Source: Ruminococcaceae bacterium UBA6353 | GTDB taxonomy: Bacteria; Bacillota; Clostridia; Oscillospirales; Acutalibacteraceae | Reading direction: 5' to 3' | Length of the DNA: 46,828 bases | Assembly (NCBI GenBank): GCA_002437905.1 | Contig: DJRT01000001.1 | Span: 1-46,828, forward strand | Shown: in pieces, positions 8,144 to 14,781 of the stretch | Layout: the number at the start of each line of letters is the position of its first letter | Numbering within the stretch: position 1 is the stretch's first letter | Notes under the pieces: generated by a model | What the model was told of the DNA's origin: nothing | Database searches by the model: none | What the model saw: the letters and a program-made list of their open reading frames with translations, nothing else | Program-made: the position numbers and the translations under genes

Positions 8144-8944
8144 ATGCCACTGTCATTCACCAAGATGCACGGTCTCGGCAACGACTATCTGTATGTGCGG
8201 GCCCAGGTACTGCCGGACGACCCGGCCGGCCTTTCCCGCCGGCTTTCCGACCGCCACCGCGGGGTCGGCTCGGATGGCATGATCTGGCTGCTGCCCTCGG
8301 CCGTGGCCGACTGCCGGATGCGCATTTTCAATGCCGATGGCAGCGAGGCCGCCATGTGTGGCAACGGCATCCGCTGCGTGGGCAAATACCTGTACGATAA
8401 GGGAATCGTCCCCCGCACGACCCTCACGGTGGAGACCAATGCCGGCATCAAGACCCTGCAGCTTTGTGTGGCAGACGGCCAGGTACGCACCGTTACGGTG
8501 GCCATGGGGCGGGCGGCAGTCGGCCAGCCCATCACCGTCGCGGCCGTCGGCAGACAGCTGACCCTGCGGCCGGTGGACATGGGCAATCCACACGCCGTCT
8601 GCTTTGTGCCGACGGCAGAAAACGCCCCGGTGGCCGAGGCCGGAGCTGCCCTGCAGCATACAGCTGCCTTTCCGGACGGCGTCAATGCCGAGTTTGTGCA
8701 GCAGATCGACCCGCACACCCTGCGTATGCGGGTGTATGAGCGCGGCAGCGGCATCACCATGGCCTGCGGCACCGGCGCCTGCGCGGCGGCCGCTGCCGCC
8801 GTGGCCGAGGACCGCTGCCCGGCCGGCACGCCGCTCTGCGTCCGGCTGGACGGCGGCGATCTGACGGTGACCGTCGCTGCTGACGGCGGGGTCACCATGA
8901 CCGGTCCCGCCGAGACCGTCTGCGAGGGCACGGCGGAGCTGTAA
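8144..8944 (+). CDS. dapF: Diaminopimelate epimerase
   Basis: 266-aa enzyme converting LL- to meso-diaminopimelate, the last step before lysine and the source of the peptidoglycan cross-link residue. The fold is two similar halves, each giving one catalytic Cys: FNADGSEAAMCGNGIRC near residue 70 and ERGSGITMACGTGACAAA near residue 205. FTKMHGLGNDYLYV at the N terminus and MGNPHAVCFV are also family blocks. ATG 8144 has AAAGGAG 9 nt upstream; an out-of-frame ATG lies at 8137. It is monocistronic with its own promoter and a long hairpin behind it, and no other lysine gene is in the window. Confidence 0.95.
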   Translation: MPLSFTKMHGLGNDYLYVRAQVLPDDPAGLSRRLSDRHRGVGSDGMIWLLPSAVADCRMRIFNADGSEAAMCGNGIRCVGKYLYDKGIVPRTTLTVETNAGIKTLQLCVADGQVRTVTVAMGRAAVGQPITVAAVGRQLTLRPVDMGNPHAVCFVPTAENAPVAEAGAALQHTAAFPDGVNAEFVQQIDPHTLRMRVYERGSGITMACGTGACAAAAAAVAEDRCPAGTPLCVRLDGGDLTVTVAADGGVTMTGPAETVCEGTAEL

Positions 8945-8992
8945 ACCCTGCCAGAAGAAACTTGCCTGCACCGTCATTCCGTGCAGCCATAG

Positions 8993-9039
8993 CGCAAGGC
9001 GGCGGCAATGTCTTTGGGACATTGCCGCCGCCCTTTGCG
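8993..9039 (+). terminator. Long perfect hairpin after dapF
   Basis: GGCGGCGGCAATGTC (8998-9012) pairs perfectly over 15 bp with 9018-9032, extended by CGCAA/TTGCG. Only a short T tract (CTTTGCG) follows, so it may be a weak terminator or a 3' stabiliser. A smaller hairpin CTGCAC/GTGCAG precedes it near 8966-8986. Confidence 0.6.
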
Positions 9040-9088
9040 TACAGCGCCCTTCCCTGAACCTTATGCAGGTAAAACCGATCGAAAATGG

Positions 9089-9117
9089 TTGCTTTTTTGC
9101 CGCTTTTGCGGTATACT
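9089..9117 (+). promoter_or_regulatory. Promoter of the diguanylate cyclase gene
   Basis: TTGCTT (9089-9094), 17-nt spacer, TATACT (9112-9117), giving a leader of about 70 nt. Confidence 0.7.
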
Positions 9118-9193
9118 GTCCTAAAGTGGGGCTTTAGAACATTGAGGGTGCGTTGCACATTTTCAACCGTTCGCGCGTATGAGGGAGGATTTT

Positions 9194-10387
9194 ATGAAAA
9201 AACGGGAAGACAAGACCGGCATAACGCAAAGTGTGCTGTGCTGGGCTTCCGATACCGCCGAGGCAAAATTCAAAAGCTTTTGCCATACCGTCTTTGACGC
9301 AGAGATCGATGAATTGCCGTCTGAGCAAAGCATCTTTATGCGGCAGAGCCTGTCCATCGTTTTCTTTGCAACCATTCTGTTTTTGATCACCAACGGCTTC
9401 TACCTTGTCAAGAACATCATTCTGAACACAATGATCGTCATTGATATGGTACCGCTGTACATGATGGTGGCCTCTTCTCTGGCGATGCTGCTGTTCCTGA
9501 TTTTTTACAAGAATTACGGCTCATCGCTGTCCCGGTTTGTTCTGCTTGGGTTCTATACCATGGTTATCGCAAGTGTCACGATCTTCATGGTCTCCTGCAA
9601 TTTCCACGGGATCGGCCTTTCCATTTCCATGTGCTACCTTTTTGTGATCATGATCGCACCGACATACAAGCTGTTCGACACTATACTGATCTGTCTTCTG
9701 ATATCCGTCAGCTGGTGGCTCCCCGGGCAGCTTCCCTATGCCGAAAACTACAATCTGTTCAAGCATTTTCTTCTGCGGTTCTCAATCATCGCCGGATTTA
9801 TTGCTGTCCGCTCCGTCTTTATGCGGCAATCCGCGAATGAGCGATACATCAACGAGATCAGCAATTCTTTCATCAAGCTTGCCTACAACGATATGATGAC
9901 GGGCACACTGAACAAGAAAGCGCTGGAAACCTACAGCACCTTCGTTGCCGAAAAAATGCATCCCGAAAGGGTCAGTGCGATCATCTACGATATTGATAAT
10001 TTCAAATCGTACAACGATCATTATTCCCACATCAAGGGCGATGAGGCGCTCAGGCTGGTTGCCCAAAGCGTTTTGGCCGTCCTTGAAAAATCCGACCGGT
10101 ACCTCTTCCGTTTTGGGGGCGAGGAATTTGTCGTCGTGCTGCCGGATGCGGACGAAAACGAAGCCCTCCGCATTGCGCACGATCTTCTGGCCGCAGTGCG
10201 CGCCGCCGCCATCCCGCGGGAGGATCTGCCGGACAGGAGCATTGTCACCGCCTCGTTCGGTGTTGCCTCCGGCACAAGTGAGGAGCTGCATAACCTGTCC
10301 ATTGCCGCAAAGGCGGACAAACAGCTGTACATCTGCAAAAACAGCGGCAGAGACGGTGTTGCCGCAGGCGGCGTGATATACCGGTGA
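9194..10387 (+). CDS. Membrane-bound diguanylate cyclase (GGDEF domain)
   Basis: 397 aa. Residues about 45-215 hold five or six hydrophobic membrane segments with no recognisable sensor domain. A cytoplasmic GGDEF domain follows. It begins DMMTGTLNKKALETY (variant of DxLTGLxNR), has IIYDIDNFKSYNDHYSHIKGD, and the active loop RFGGEEF near residue 307. These residues make cyclic-di-GMP from two GTP. The product-inhibition I-site RxxD, five residues ahead of the loop, reads EKSD, so feedback control is probably absent. ATG 9194 is preferred because GGGAGG precedes it by 5 nt; an ATG 15 nt earlier would contain that site. Monocistronic, with promoter and a strong terminator. Confidence 0.9.
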   Translation: MKKREDKTGITQSVLCWASDTAEAKFKSFCHTVFDAEIDELPSEQSIFMRQSLSIVFFATILFLITNGFYLVKNIILNTMIVIDMVPLYMMVASSLAMLLFLIFYKNYGSSLSRFVLLGFYTMVIASVTIFMVSCNFHGIGLSISMCYLFVIMIAPTYKLFDTILICLLISVSWWLPGQLPYAENYNLFKHFLLRFSIIAGFIAVRSVFMRQSANERYINEISNSFIKLAYNDMMTGTLNKKALETYSTFVAEKMHPERVSAIIYDIDNFKSYNDHYSHIKGDEALRLVAQSVLAVLEKSDRYLFRFGGEEFVVVLPDADENEALRIAHDLLAAVRAAAIPREDLPDRSIVTASFGVASGTSEELHNLSIAAKADKQLYICKNSGRDGVAAGGVIYR

Positions 10388-10414
10388 CCCGATCCGCCGT
10401 GCAGCTCTTCCGGC

Positions 10415-10456
10415 AAAAAAGGCCGGGGAACATTTCTGAATGTTCCCCGGCCTTTT
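10415..10456 (+). terminator. Strong bidirectional terminator after the GGDEF gene
   Basis: AAAAGGCCGGGGAACATT pairs with AATGTTCCCCGGCCTTTT around a 3-nt loop, with A-run before and T-run after. Confidence 0.9.
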
Positions 10457-10607
10457 GCTTTTATCGGCTCTGTCTGTCCAAAAAGATTGGCTTTGAACCG
10501 TCATCCGCGGCGAAAGCATTGTGGCCGATCCGCACACGCCTTCCACCTATTTGTCTACTCCGTATTTTTCTGTGTTTCCTTGCCGCTGCCGGCATGCGGT
10601 GCCTCTT

Positions 10608-11021
10608 TCAGCGTTCTTCCCCCCACCAGTGCGGCAGCAGCTCTTTGAGGGTCACGGTTTTCCGGGTTTCGTAGTCCAGCAGGATCTCCATATTTTCGTT
10701 TTCCCGATTCAGCTGATACAGAAACTCCCGGCACGCGCCGCACGGCATCCCGCTCCCGCCGCCAAACGGCGCTGTATCCCGAAAGGCGATCAGCCTTCTG
10801 ATCTTTGTTTGGCCGCTGTTCACATACATGTTCAGGGCAGCCACGCGCTCAGCGCACAGGTTCATCACCCCGCTGCACGCCTCTATGCAAAAGCCTGTGT
10901 AGATGGTGCCGTCCCCGCTTTCCAGAGCGCATACCACATGATGGGCGTAAATAAACGGTGTTACATCCTCCGGGTGATATTCTTTTTTCGCCTGTGTGTA
11001 GAGTTTTTCCCATATATCCAT
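10608..11021 (-). CDS. Cytidine/deoxycytidine deaminase-like protein
   Basis: 137-aa zinc-dependent deaminase fold, normally converting cytidine or deoxycytidine to uridine in pyrimidine salvage. The zinc/catalytic pair is CAE in MNLCAERVAALNMYV and PCGACREFLYQL. The typical H/C-AE and PCxxC spacing is kept, and the length equals tetrameric Cdd enzymes. The sequence is somewhat diverged, so a blasticidin-S-deaminase-like member is possible. It lies 9 nt upstream of the DUF3795 protein on the same strand, suggesting one transcript. Confidence 0.82.
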   Translation of the reverse strand: MDIWEKLYTQAKKEYHPEDVTPFIYAHHVVCALESGDGTIYTGFCIEACSGVMNLCAERVAALNMYVNSGQTKIRRLIAFRDTAPFGGGSGMPCGACREFLYQLNRENENMEILLDYETRKTVTLKELLPHWWGEER

Positions 11022-11030
11022 ACGACGCTC

Positions 11031-11450
11031 CTATAAAATTCCAAGCATTGTCATACCAGCTGCGGTCTCCGCTGCTTCCTCGGCCGGCTCCACCCGGCAC
11101 AGCCGCCGCAGGTTTTCCGGTGCCGCCGGATTGTTGGCGGCAATGCGCCCCAGCGTCGGACAGCCATCCATCTGCGCACAGTCTGCACAGGTATCCAGCC
11201 CTCTCTCCCGAACACAGCGGCGGATGGGGCAGAGCCTGTCACAGAAAGGGGTCTTGGCCCCCTCCATGCGGCAGCCGGTGCAATAGAGCATTTCCGGCGT
11301 AATGGATACACCGTTGAGCTTCGTCCACAGAGCGGCCGTCTTTTCGCGCAGGGTATGATCGTTTGTCTGCGTGGCGATCCTGGCATCGCATTTTTCGCAG
11401 TCCAGCCCGCAGCAGGCAATCCATTGCTCTGTGTGCTCGTTCTCTTTCAT
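11031..11450 (-). CDS. Cysteine-rich DUF3795-type protein
   Basis: 139 aa with about twelve Cys, including CCGLDCEKCDA at the N terminus, YCTGCRMEG, CDRLCPIRRCV and CADCAQMDGC. The opening and Cys pattern match the DUF3795 family, small cytoplasmic proteins presumed to bind zinc or an iron-sulfur cluster with unknown function. ATG 11450 has AAGGAG 8 nt upstream; upstream in-frame sequence has no better site. It sits between the deaminase and the broken acetyltransferase, all on the minus strand. Confidence 0.7.
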   Translation of the reverse strand: MKENEHTEQWIACCGLDCEKCDARIATQTNDHTLREKTAALWTKLNGVSITPEMLYCTGCRMEGAKTPFCDRLCPIRRCVRERGLDTCADCAQMDGCPTLGRIAANNPAAPENLRRLCRVEPAEEAAETAAGMTMLGIL

Positions 11451-11490
11451 CTTTGCGTTCTCCTTTGTGTTTTTCTTTCTAAGCGGTGCA

Positions 11491-11924
11491 TCACAGCTCC
11501 AGCCGCATGGAAATGACCTCCTGGAACCCAGCCGTCCGGGAACGAAATCCTTTGGGGTTTCTGCCATATTCCACAAACCCGGCATGCTGGTACAGAGCTA
11601 TGGCTCTGGCATTGTCCGCAACCACGCTCAGCTCCAGCTGCACATAGCCGGCCTCCCGCGCGCACCGGATGCAGGCCTGCGTCAATGCCCGGCCGATCCC
11701 CATTCCCCAATAGGCTTTCAGCACGCTGACGCCGAATTCCGCCCGGTGCGCCACCTTGCATTTCGTCCCCACTGCATCAATCCCGGCGGTTCCGACAACC
11801 CTGCCGTCCACCAAAGCAAGCAGTTCAATAGTACCACCCCCGACGCAGCATAACAAATGACATTGTCATTGTATTTGTCACTTATTTTGCAGTATAATGG
11901 TTTACGGTGAATGATAAATTCCAT
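11491..11924 (-). pseudogene. GNAT acetyltransferase with a frameshift near its N terminus
   Basis: The main frame gives 121 aa of a GNAT N-acetyltransferase: LVDGRVVGTAGIDAV, the acetyl-CoA loop YWGMGIGRALTQACI (pattern QxxGxG/A), and LSVVADNARAIALYQHAGF near the end. That frame has a stop at 11866-11868 and no ribosome site. Another frame starts at ATG 11924 behind a fine AAAGGAG and reads MEFIIHRKPLYCKISDKYND up to a G5 run (minus strand, 11836-11840). One extra G there would join both frames. The first 23 codons are AT-rich like the island to the right. Either a recent homopolymer slip, a phase-variable gene, a fusion with island DNA, or a sequencing error. Confidence 0.65.
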
Positions 11925-11997
11925 AAAAAATGCTCCTTTCCAGACAATTCTTTCGTCCGAAAAAGAGCTTGTAATTTTCGCGAATAAATGGGAGCGG

Positions 11998-12026
11998 TTG
12001 TTAAATTTTAAGGAATATGCTATAAT
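11998..12026 (+). promoter_or_regulatory. Promoter of the 425-aa island gene
   Basis: TTGTTA (11998-12003), 17-nt spacer, TATAAT (12021-12026). AAAGGA ribosome site lies 8 nt before the start at 12082. Confidence 0.75.
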
Positions 12027-12081
12027 AATTATGATCGAAATTTGTTATGCCTAATATTTCATATGTGAAAGGAAAATAGAA

Positions 12082-13359
12082 ATGGGAATAAAAGAAACTC
12101 TAAAAGGGCTTGTAAGCAAAAAGGAAAACTGTTCGCCGACCGAAACGGAAAATGGGCTGGCAATTCAACAAATTGCAGATGCTGATTTGTTTCCAATAGT
12201 AAAAATTCCGGAAATCTCATTACAAAAATATAATAAAATTCCTATTTCGGGTTTAGCGTCACTCGGAGCAGCCTTTTCAAAGTTACCGCTTTCAGCGAGA
12301 ACTATTACACAAACAAAAACAACAGAAGCCGCGTTAAAGGAAACATTGTTTGTTGGAATCAACCCGCGAAAAATAAGCGGTTTTCTAAGGACTGATCAAT
12401 ACGGAACAGTCGGAAATATTATGCAGGTTAATGAACAAGGAAAACAAGTGATTGCGGGACGAATGCGCTTTAAACCTGTTGATAATTTGCCGTTAAACGA
12501 ATCTTATTCCATAACAATGCCTTTTGATCCAACACTAATGGTTGTCGCTGTCGCGGTGATGGCAATTGAGCAAAAGATTGACAAGTTACAGGAAAGTGTT
12601 GAAAATGTATTAAGATTTTTGGAACTTGAAAAACAGTCAAAGCAACGGGGAAACCTTAAGAAACTCACCGAAATAGCAGAAGATTATAAAGTGTATTGTG
12701 AGGATAAAGAATTTTGTGAGAATCGCAATTTCATTGTTCAAAAAATTCAAACGGAAGCGTTGGCGGATATTGAATTCTATAAAGAAAATATAGCAAGCCA
12801 ATTACAAAAACAAAAAAGTGTACATACTTCATTGAATGCAGACTCTTTAATGAATGATGTGATTCGTGAGTTGGCAGAATACCAACTATCCTGTTATTTA
12901 TACTCTTATAGCACATTTATGGACACAATGTTGCGTAAGGATTTTTCTTCCGAGAATATCACGAGAATTAAAGAGAGAATGCAAACAGTATTAAGTGCGT
13001 ATAGTAATCTGTACCTTGATTGTTACTCGCAAATAGAAAAATATCAGCATTCTTCAATTGATACAAAAGTCATAAACAGTGTAAGTGTAGCAATTAAAGG
13101 AGTAGGCAAGGCGGTCGGTTCAATCCCGTTCATAAAGGACGGGCAAATTGATGAAACATTAATTGAAACCGGAACAAAATTAAATAATAAAAGCAATTCT
13201 CTGATTGGAAACAAATTAGAAACGATTAAAGGGTTTAAAGATACTCATATTATGCCTTTTATTGACAATCTTTCAAGTATAGATTTGATGTATAATAGAG
13301 AAAATGGTCTATTGACAGACGGCGAAAATATCTATGCTTTGCAGGATACCGCAATTTGA
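12082..13359 (+). CDS. Unrecognised 425-aa protein of the AT-rich island
   Basis: I do not recognise this family. Residues about 30-150 look beta-rich (PIVKIPEISLQKYNKIPISG, later MQVNEQGKQVIAGRMRFKPV). Residue 155 onward holds a hydrophobic stretch LMVVAVAVMAIEQKIDKLQE that runs into long amphipathic, coiled-coil-like helices to about 310. The C-terminal 90 residues contain a Gly/Ser-rich patch (VAIKGVGKAVGSIPFIKDGQ). No signal peptide and no catalytic motif is evident. Codon use is AT-rich, unlike neighbours, and it has its own promoter. A TM2 membrane protein follows after 42 nt in the same direction, so the two may form a unit (effector plus membrane partner, or toxin plus immunity). That is inference only. 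Confidence 0.75.
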   Translation: MGIKETLKGLVSKKENCSPTETENGLAIQQIADADLFPIVKIPEISLQKYNKIPISGLASLGAAFSKLPLSARTITQTKTTEAALKETLFVGINPRKISGFLRTDQYGTVGNIMQVNEQGKQVIAGRMRFKPVDNLPLNESYSITMPFDPTLMVVAVAVMAIEQKIDKLQESVENVLRFLELEKQSKQRGNLKKLTEIAEDYKVYCEDKEFCENRNFIVQKIQTEALADIEFYKENIASQLQKQKSVHTSLNADSLMNDVIRELAEYQLSCYLYSYSTFMDTMLRKDFSSENITRIKERMQTVLSAYSNLYLDCYSQIEKYQHSSIDTKVINSVSVAIKGVGKAVGSIPFIKDGQIDETLIETGTKLNNKSNSLIGNKLETIKGFKDTHIMPFIDNLSSIDLMYNRENGLLTDGENIYALQDTAI

Positions 13360-13401
13360 AGCAAAAGAGCGCTAAATTTATGTTTTTTAATGGTGATAAT
13401 A

Positions 13402-13587
13402 ATGCCTAAGAGCAAATGGATTTCATTTTTCTTATGCCTGTTTTTCGGACTGTTCGGAGCGCATAAATTTTACGAGGGACGCATCCTTCTCGGAATACTG
13501 TACATTTGTACTGCGGGACTTGGCGGAATAGGCGTAATTATTGATTTGATTATATTGTTTTTTAAACCCAATCCGTACTATCCGTAA
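13402..13587 (+). CDS. TM2-domain membrane protein
   Basis: 61-aa protein that is almost only a TM2 domain: two membrane helices around LFGAHKFYEGRILLGILY and GLGGIGVIIDLIILFF, with the conserved GxHxFYxG turn and the Asp in the second helix. Bacterial TM2 proteins are small inner-membrane proteins of mostly unknown role. ATG 13402 has GGTGAT just upstream; an ATG at 13390 is also in frame. Probably co-transcribed with the 425-aa gene. Confidence 0.8.
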   Translation: MPKSKWISFFLCLFFGLFGAHKFYEGRILLGILYICTAGLGGIGVIIDLIILFFKPNPYYP

Positions 13588-13611
13588 AATCAATATACAA
13601 AAAAGTTTTTT

Positions 13612-13770
13612 GACATTGTCTTAGCAAGCACTGAATTTGGCTATCCAAATTCGGGGATGCTGCTACGGCATTACCTTAGCAAGCATCGTCTTTGTGTCCA
13701 CACTTGGCTTAGCGAGCATCGCCGCCTGTTTCCACACGACCTTGTTAGGGCAAATCCCTAAAACCCTTTG
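13612..13770 (+). repeat. Repeat-rich, oriT-like non-coding segment
   Basis: Three copies of CTTAGC(A/G)AGCA(TCG) start at 13620, 13675 and 13708. A perfect hairpin GAATTTGG-CTAT-CCAAATTC lies at 13633-13652. The block ends in CTTGTTAGGG-CAAAT-CCCTAAAACCC (13741-13766), an inverted repeat whose near copy occurs at 44855-44878 in the other island. Short iterons plus a hairpin resemble transfer-origin or mobilization regions of clostridial elements, but no relaxase gene is present. Confidence 0.5.
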
Positions 13771-13783
13771 AACGGAGAATTCT

Positions 13784-14059
13784 ATGGATATAAATGAACT
13801 CAAAAAACAGCTGATTCCGTATTGGCGTGACATTTACAATCTGCAATACGGCAACATTCTCAAGCAACTATTTGTTCGTATCAAATACAGAATATTAGGA
13901 AACCGTTTCGGAGCATCGGAGATTCCGGATAATATTCTTGAAGCCATTGCCCGTACAATGCTGCCGGATATTCGCGAATTTTTCCTTTCCAAAGAGGGAC
14001 AGGAGGAGTTTGCCGCTTGGAAAGCGGAATATGAAAAGAATAAGAAGAAAAGAGCATAA
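13784..14059 (+). CDS. Small mobile-element protein, unknown function
   Basis: 91 aa, mostly helical and charged, with a Lys-rich C terminus (KNKKKRA). The centre reads NRFGASEIPDNILEAIARTM and the end EGQEEFAAWKAEYEK. It resembles short proteins that accompany mobilizable elements in Clostridia, by memory of style rather than by search. GGAGA precedes the start, and the oriT-like repeats lie directly upstream. It converges with the short TnpV relative through a shared terminator. Confidence 0.55.
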   Translation: MDINELKKQLIPYWRDIYNLQYGNILKQLFVRIKYRILGNRFGASEIPDNILEAIARTMLPDIREFFLSKEGQEEFAAWKAEYEKNKKKRA

Positions 14060-14062
14060 AGC

Positions 14063-14091
14063 AAAAGGCGAGGGTGAATCCCCCGCCTTTT
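14063..14091 (+). terminator. Bidirectional terminator between the 91-aa and TnpV-like genes
   Basis: AAAAGGCGAGGG pairs with CCCCCGCCTTTT (one mismatch) around TGAAT. A-run and T-run at the two sides serve both convergent genes. Confidence 0.75.
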
Positions 14092-14096
14092 CGTCA

Positions 14097-14393
14097 CTAT
14101 TGATAGATAAGTTCATTCAAGATAAATTCCCGTACTCTGCTTTGAATGTTATTCATTCGTCTGATCCATTCCATTTGATCGGAAACTTTTAACTGCTCGG
14201 TTACCCTCTCGTTTTCAGCCGTTTGTCGGACTAAAGAATCAAACATTTCGCAGGCATTACGATCCATGTCGGCAAGGTAATTGTTTAGAGTTCCGTTTAG
14301 CTGCATAACATTGATGACCGTACAATTATTGCGGTAAAGAAAATCATAATGCAGTCTGCCCCAAGCGCCGATGTTTTTAAGTTCTGTTTTCAT
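14097..14393 (-). CDS. Short TnpV-family transposon protein
   Basis: 98 aa. The C-terminal QMEWIRRMNNIQSRVREFIL and internal NNYLADMDRNACEMFDSLVR align with the TnpV protein at 44340-44708 (PMEWVKLSNNIRNRATEIVN). The usual first 25 residues with the MGGTYRQ motif are absent. The protein instead starts MKTELKNIGAWGRLHYDFLY behind a good CGGAGG site, so it is a complete short gene rather than an obvious decay product. TnpV proteins ride on Tn4451-like and related elements, where their role is unknown. Confidence 0.7.
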   Translation of the reverse strand: MKTELKNIGAWGRLHYDFLYRNNCTVINVMQLNGTLNNYLADMDRNACEMFDSLVRQTAENERVTEQLKVSDQMEWIRRMNNIQSRVREFILNELIYQ

Positions 14394-14450
14394 AATAAGT
14401 AACCTCCGAATTTAGTTTTTGCGTTTTGAATTAAAGTTCGGATAGTCTAT

Positions 14451-14501
14451 AAAAATGACAAATCCGAACCCTTCACCGATTGGTTTAGGGTTCGGATTTG
14501 T
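14451..14501 (-). terminator. Terminator of the tRNA-Leu gene
   Basis: Minus strand ACAAATCCGAACCCT pairs perfectly over 15 bp with AGGGTTCGGATTTGT, followed by U5. Confidence 0.9.
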
Positions 14502-14507
14502 ACTGTT

Positions 14508-14594
14508 TGGTGCGGGTAAGAGGACTTGAACCTCCACCGAATTGCTCCGATATGAACCTGAATCATACGCGTCTGCCAGTTCCGCCATACCCGC
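14508..14594 (-). tRNA. tRNA-Leu, anticodon CAG
   Basis: An 87-nt sequence folds as a type II tRNA: acceptor GCGGGTA/TACCCGC, anticodon stem TATGA/TCATA with loop TTCAGGT, long variable arm, T-arm GAGG-TTCAAGT-CCTC, discriminator A and encoded CCA. The anticodon CAG with the long arm gives leucine (CUG codons, frequent in this GC-rich genome). It has its own promoter and terminator. Its 3' side faces the AT-rich island, a usual place for element integration. Confidence 0.95.
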
Positions 14595-14649
14595 ATATTC
14601 TGTTGTTGTCCGCCGGACTCACGGTCGCTTGCCCCGGAAGACAAGTGGT

Positions 14650-14678
14650 ATTATAATGCACCAAAAGCCATTTGTCAA
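14650..14678 (-). promoter_or_regulatory. Consensus promoter of tRNA-Leu
   Basis: Minus strand TTGACA (14673-14678), 17-nt spacer, TATAAT (14650-14655): full consensus, as expected for a stable RNA gene. Confidence 0.9.
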
Positions 14679-14731
14679 GGGAAAAAAGCAAAGTTTTTGC
14701 AAGAATTTTTTCGCCGCCCCTCCGGGCAGAC

Positions 14732-14767
14732 ACAGCGGCCGTTCCGGCAAGGCAAAACGGCCGCTGT
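14732..14767 (-). terminator. Hairpin after rqcH
   Basis: A perfect 12-bp inverted repeat ACAGCGGCCGTT/AACGGCCGCTGT lies 14 nt beyond the rqcH stop. No U-run follows directly; a U6 run comes about 25 nt later, so termination strength is uncertain. Confidence 0.5.
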
Positions 14768-14781
14768 ATTCCGGCAAAAAC

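Noticed and set aside
11840..14594. Direct repeat of the tRNA-Leu 3' end as an attachment site pair
   Set aside because: No copy of the tRNA 3' sequence was found near the left border of the island.
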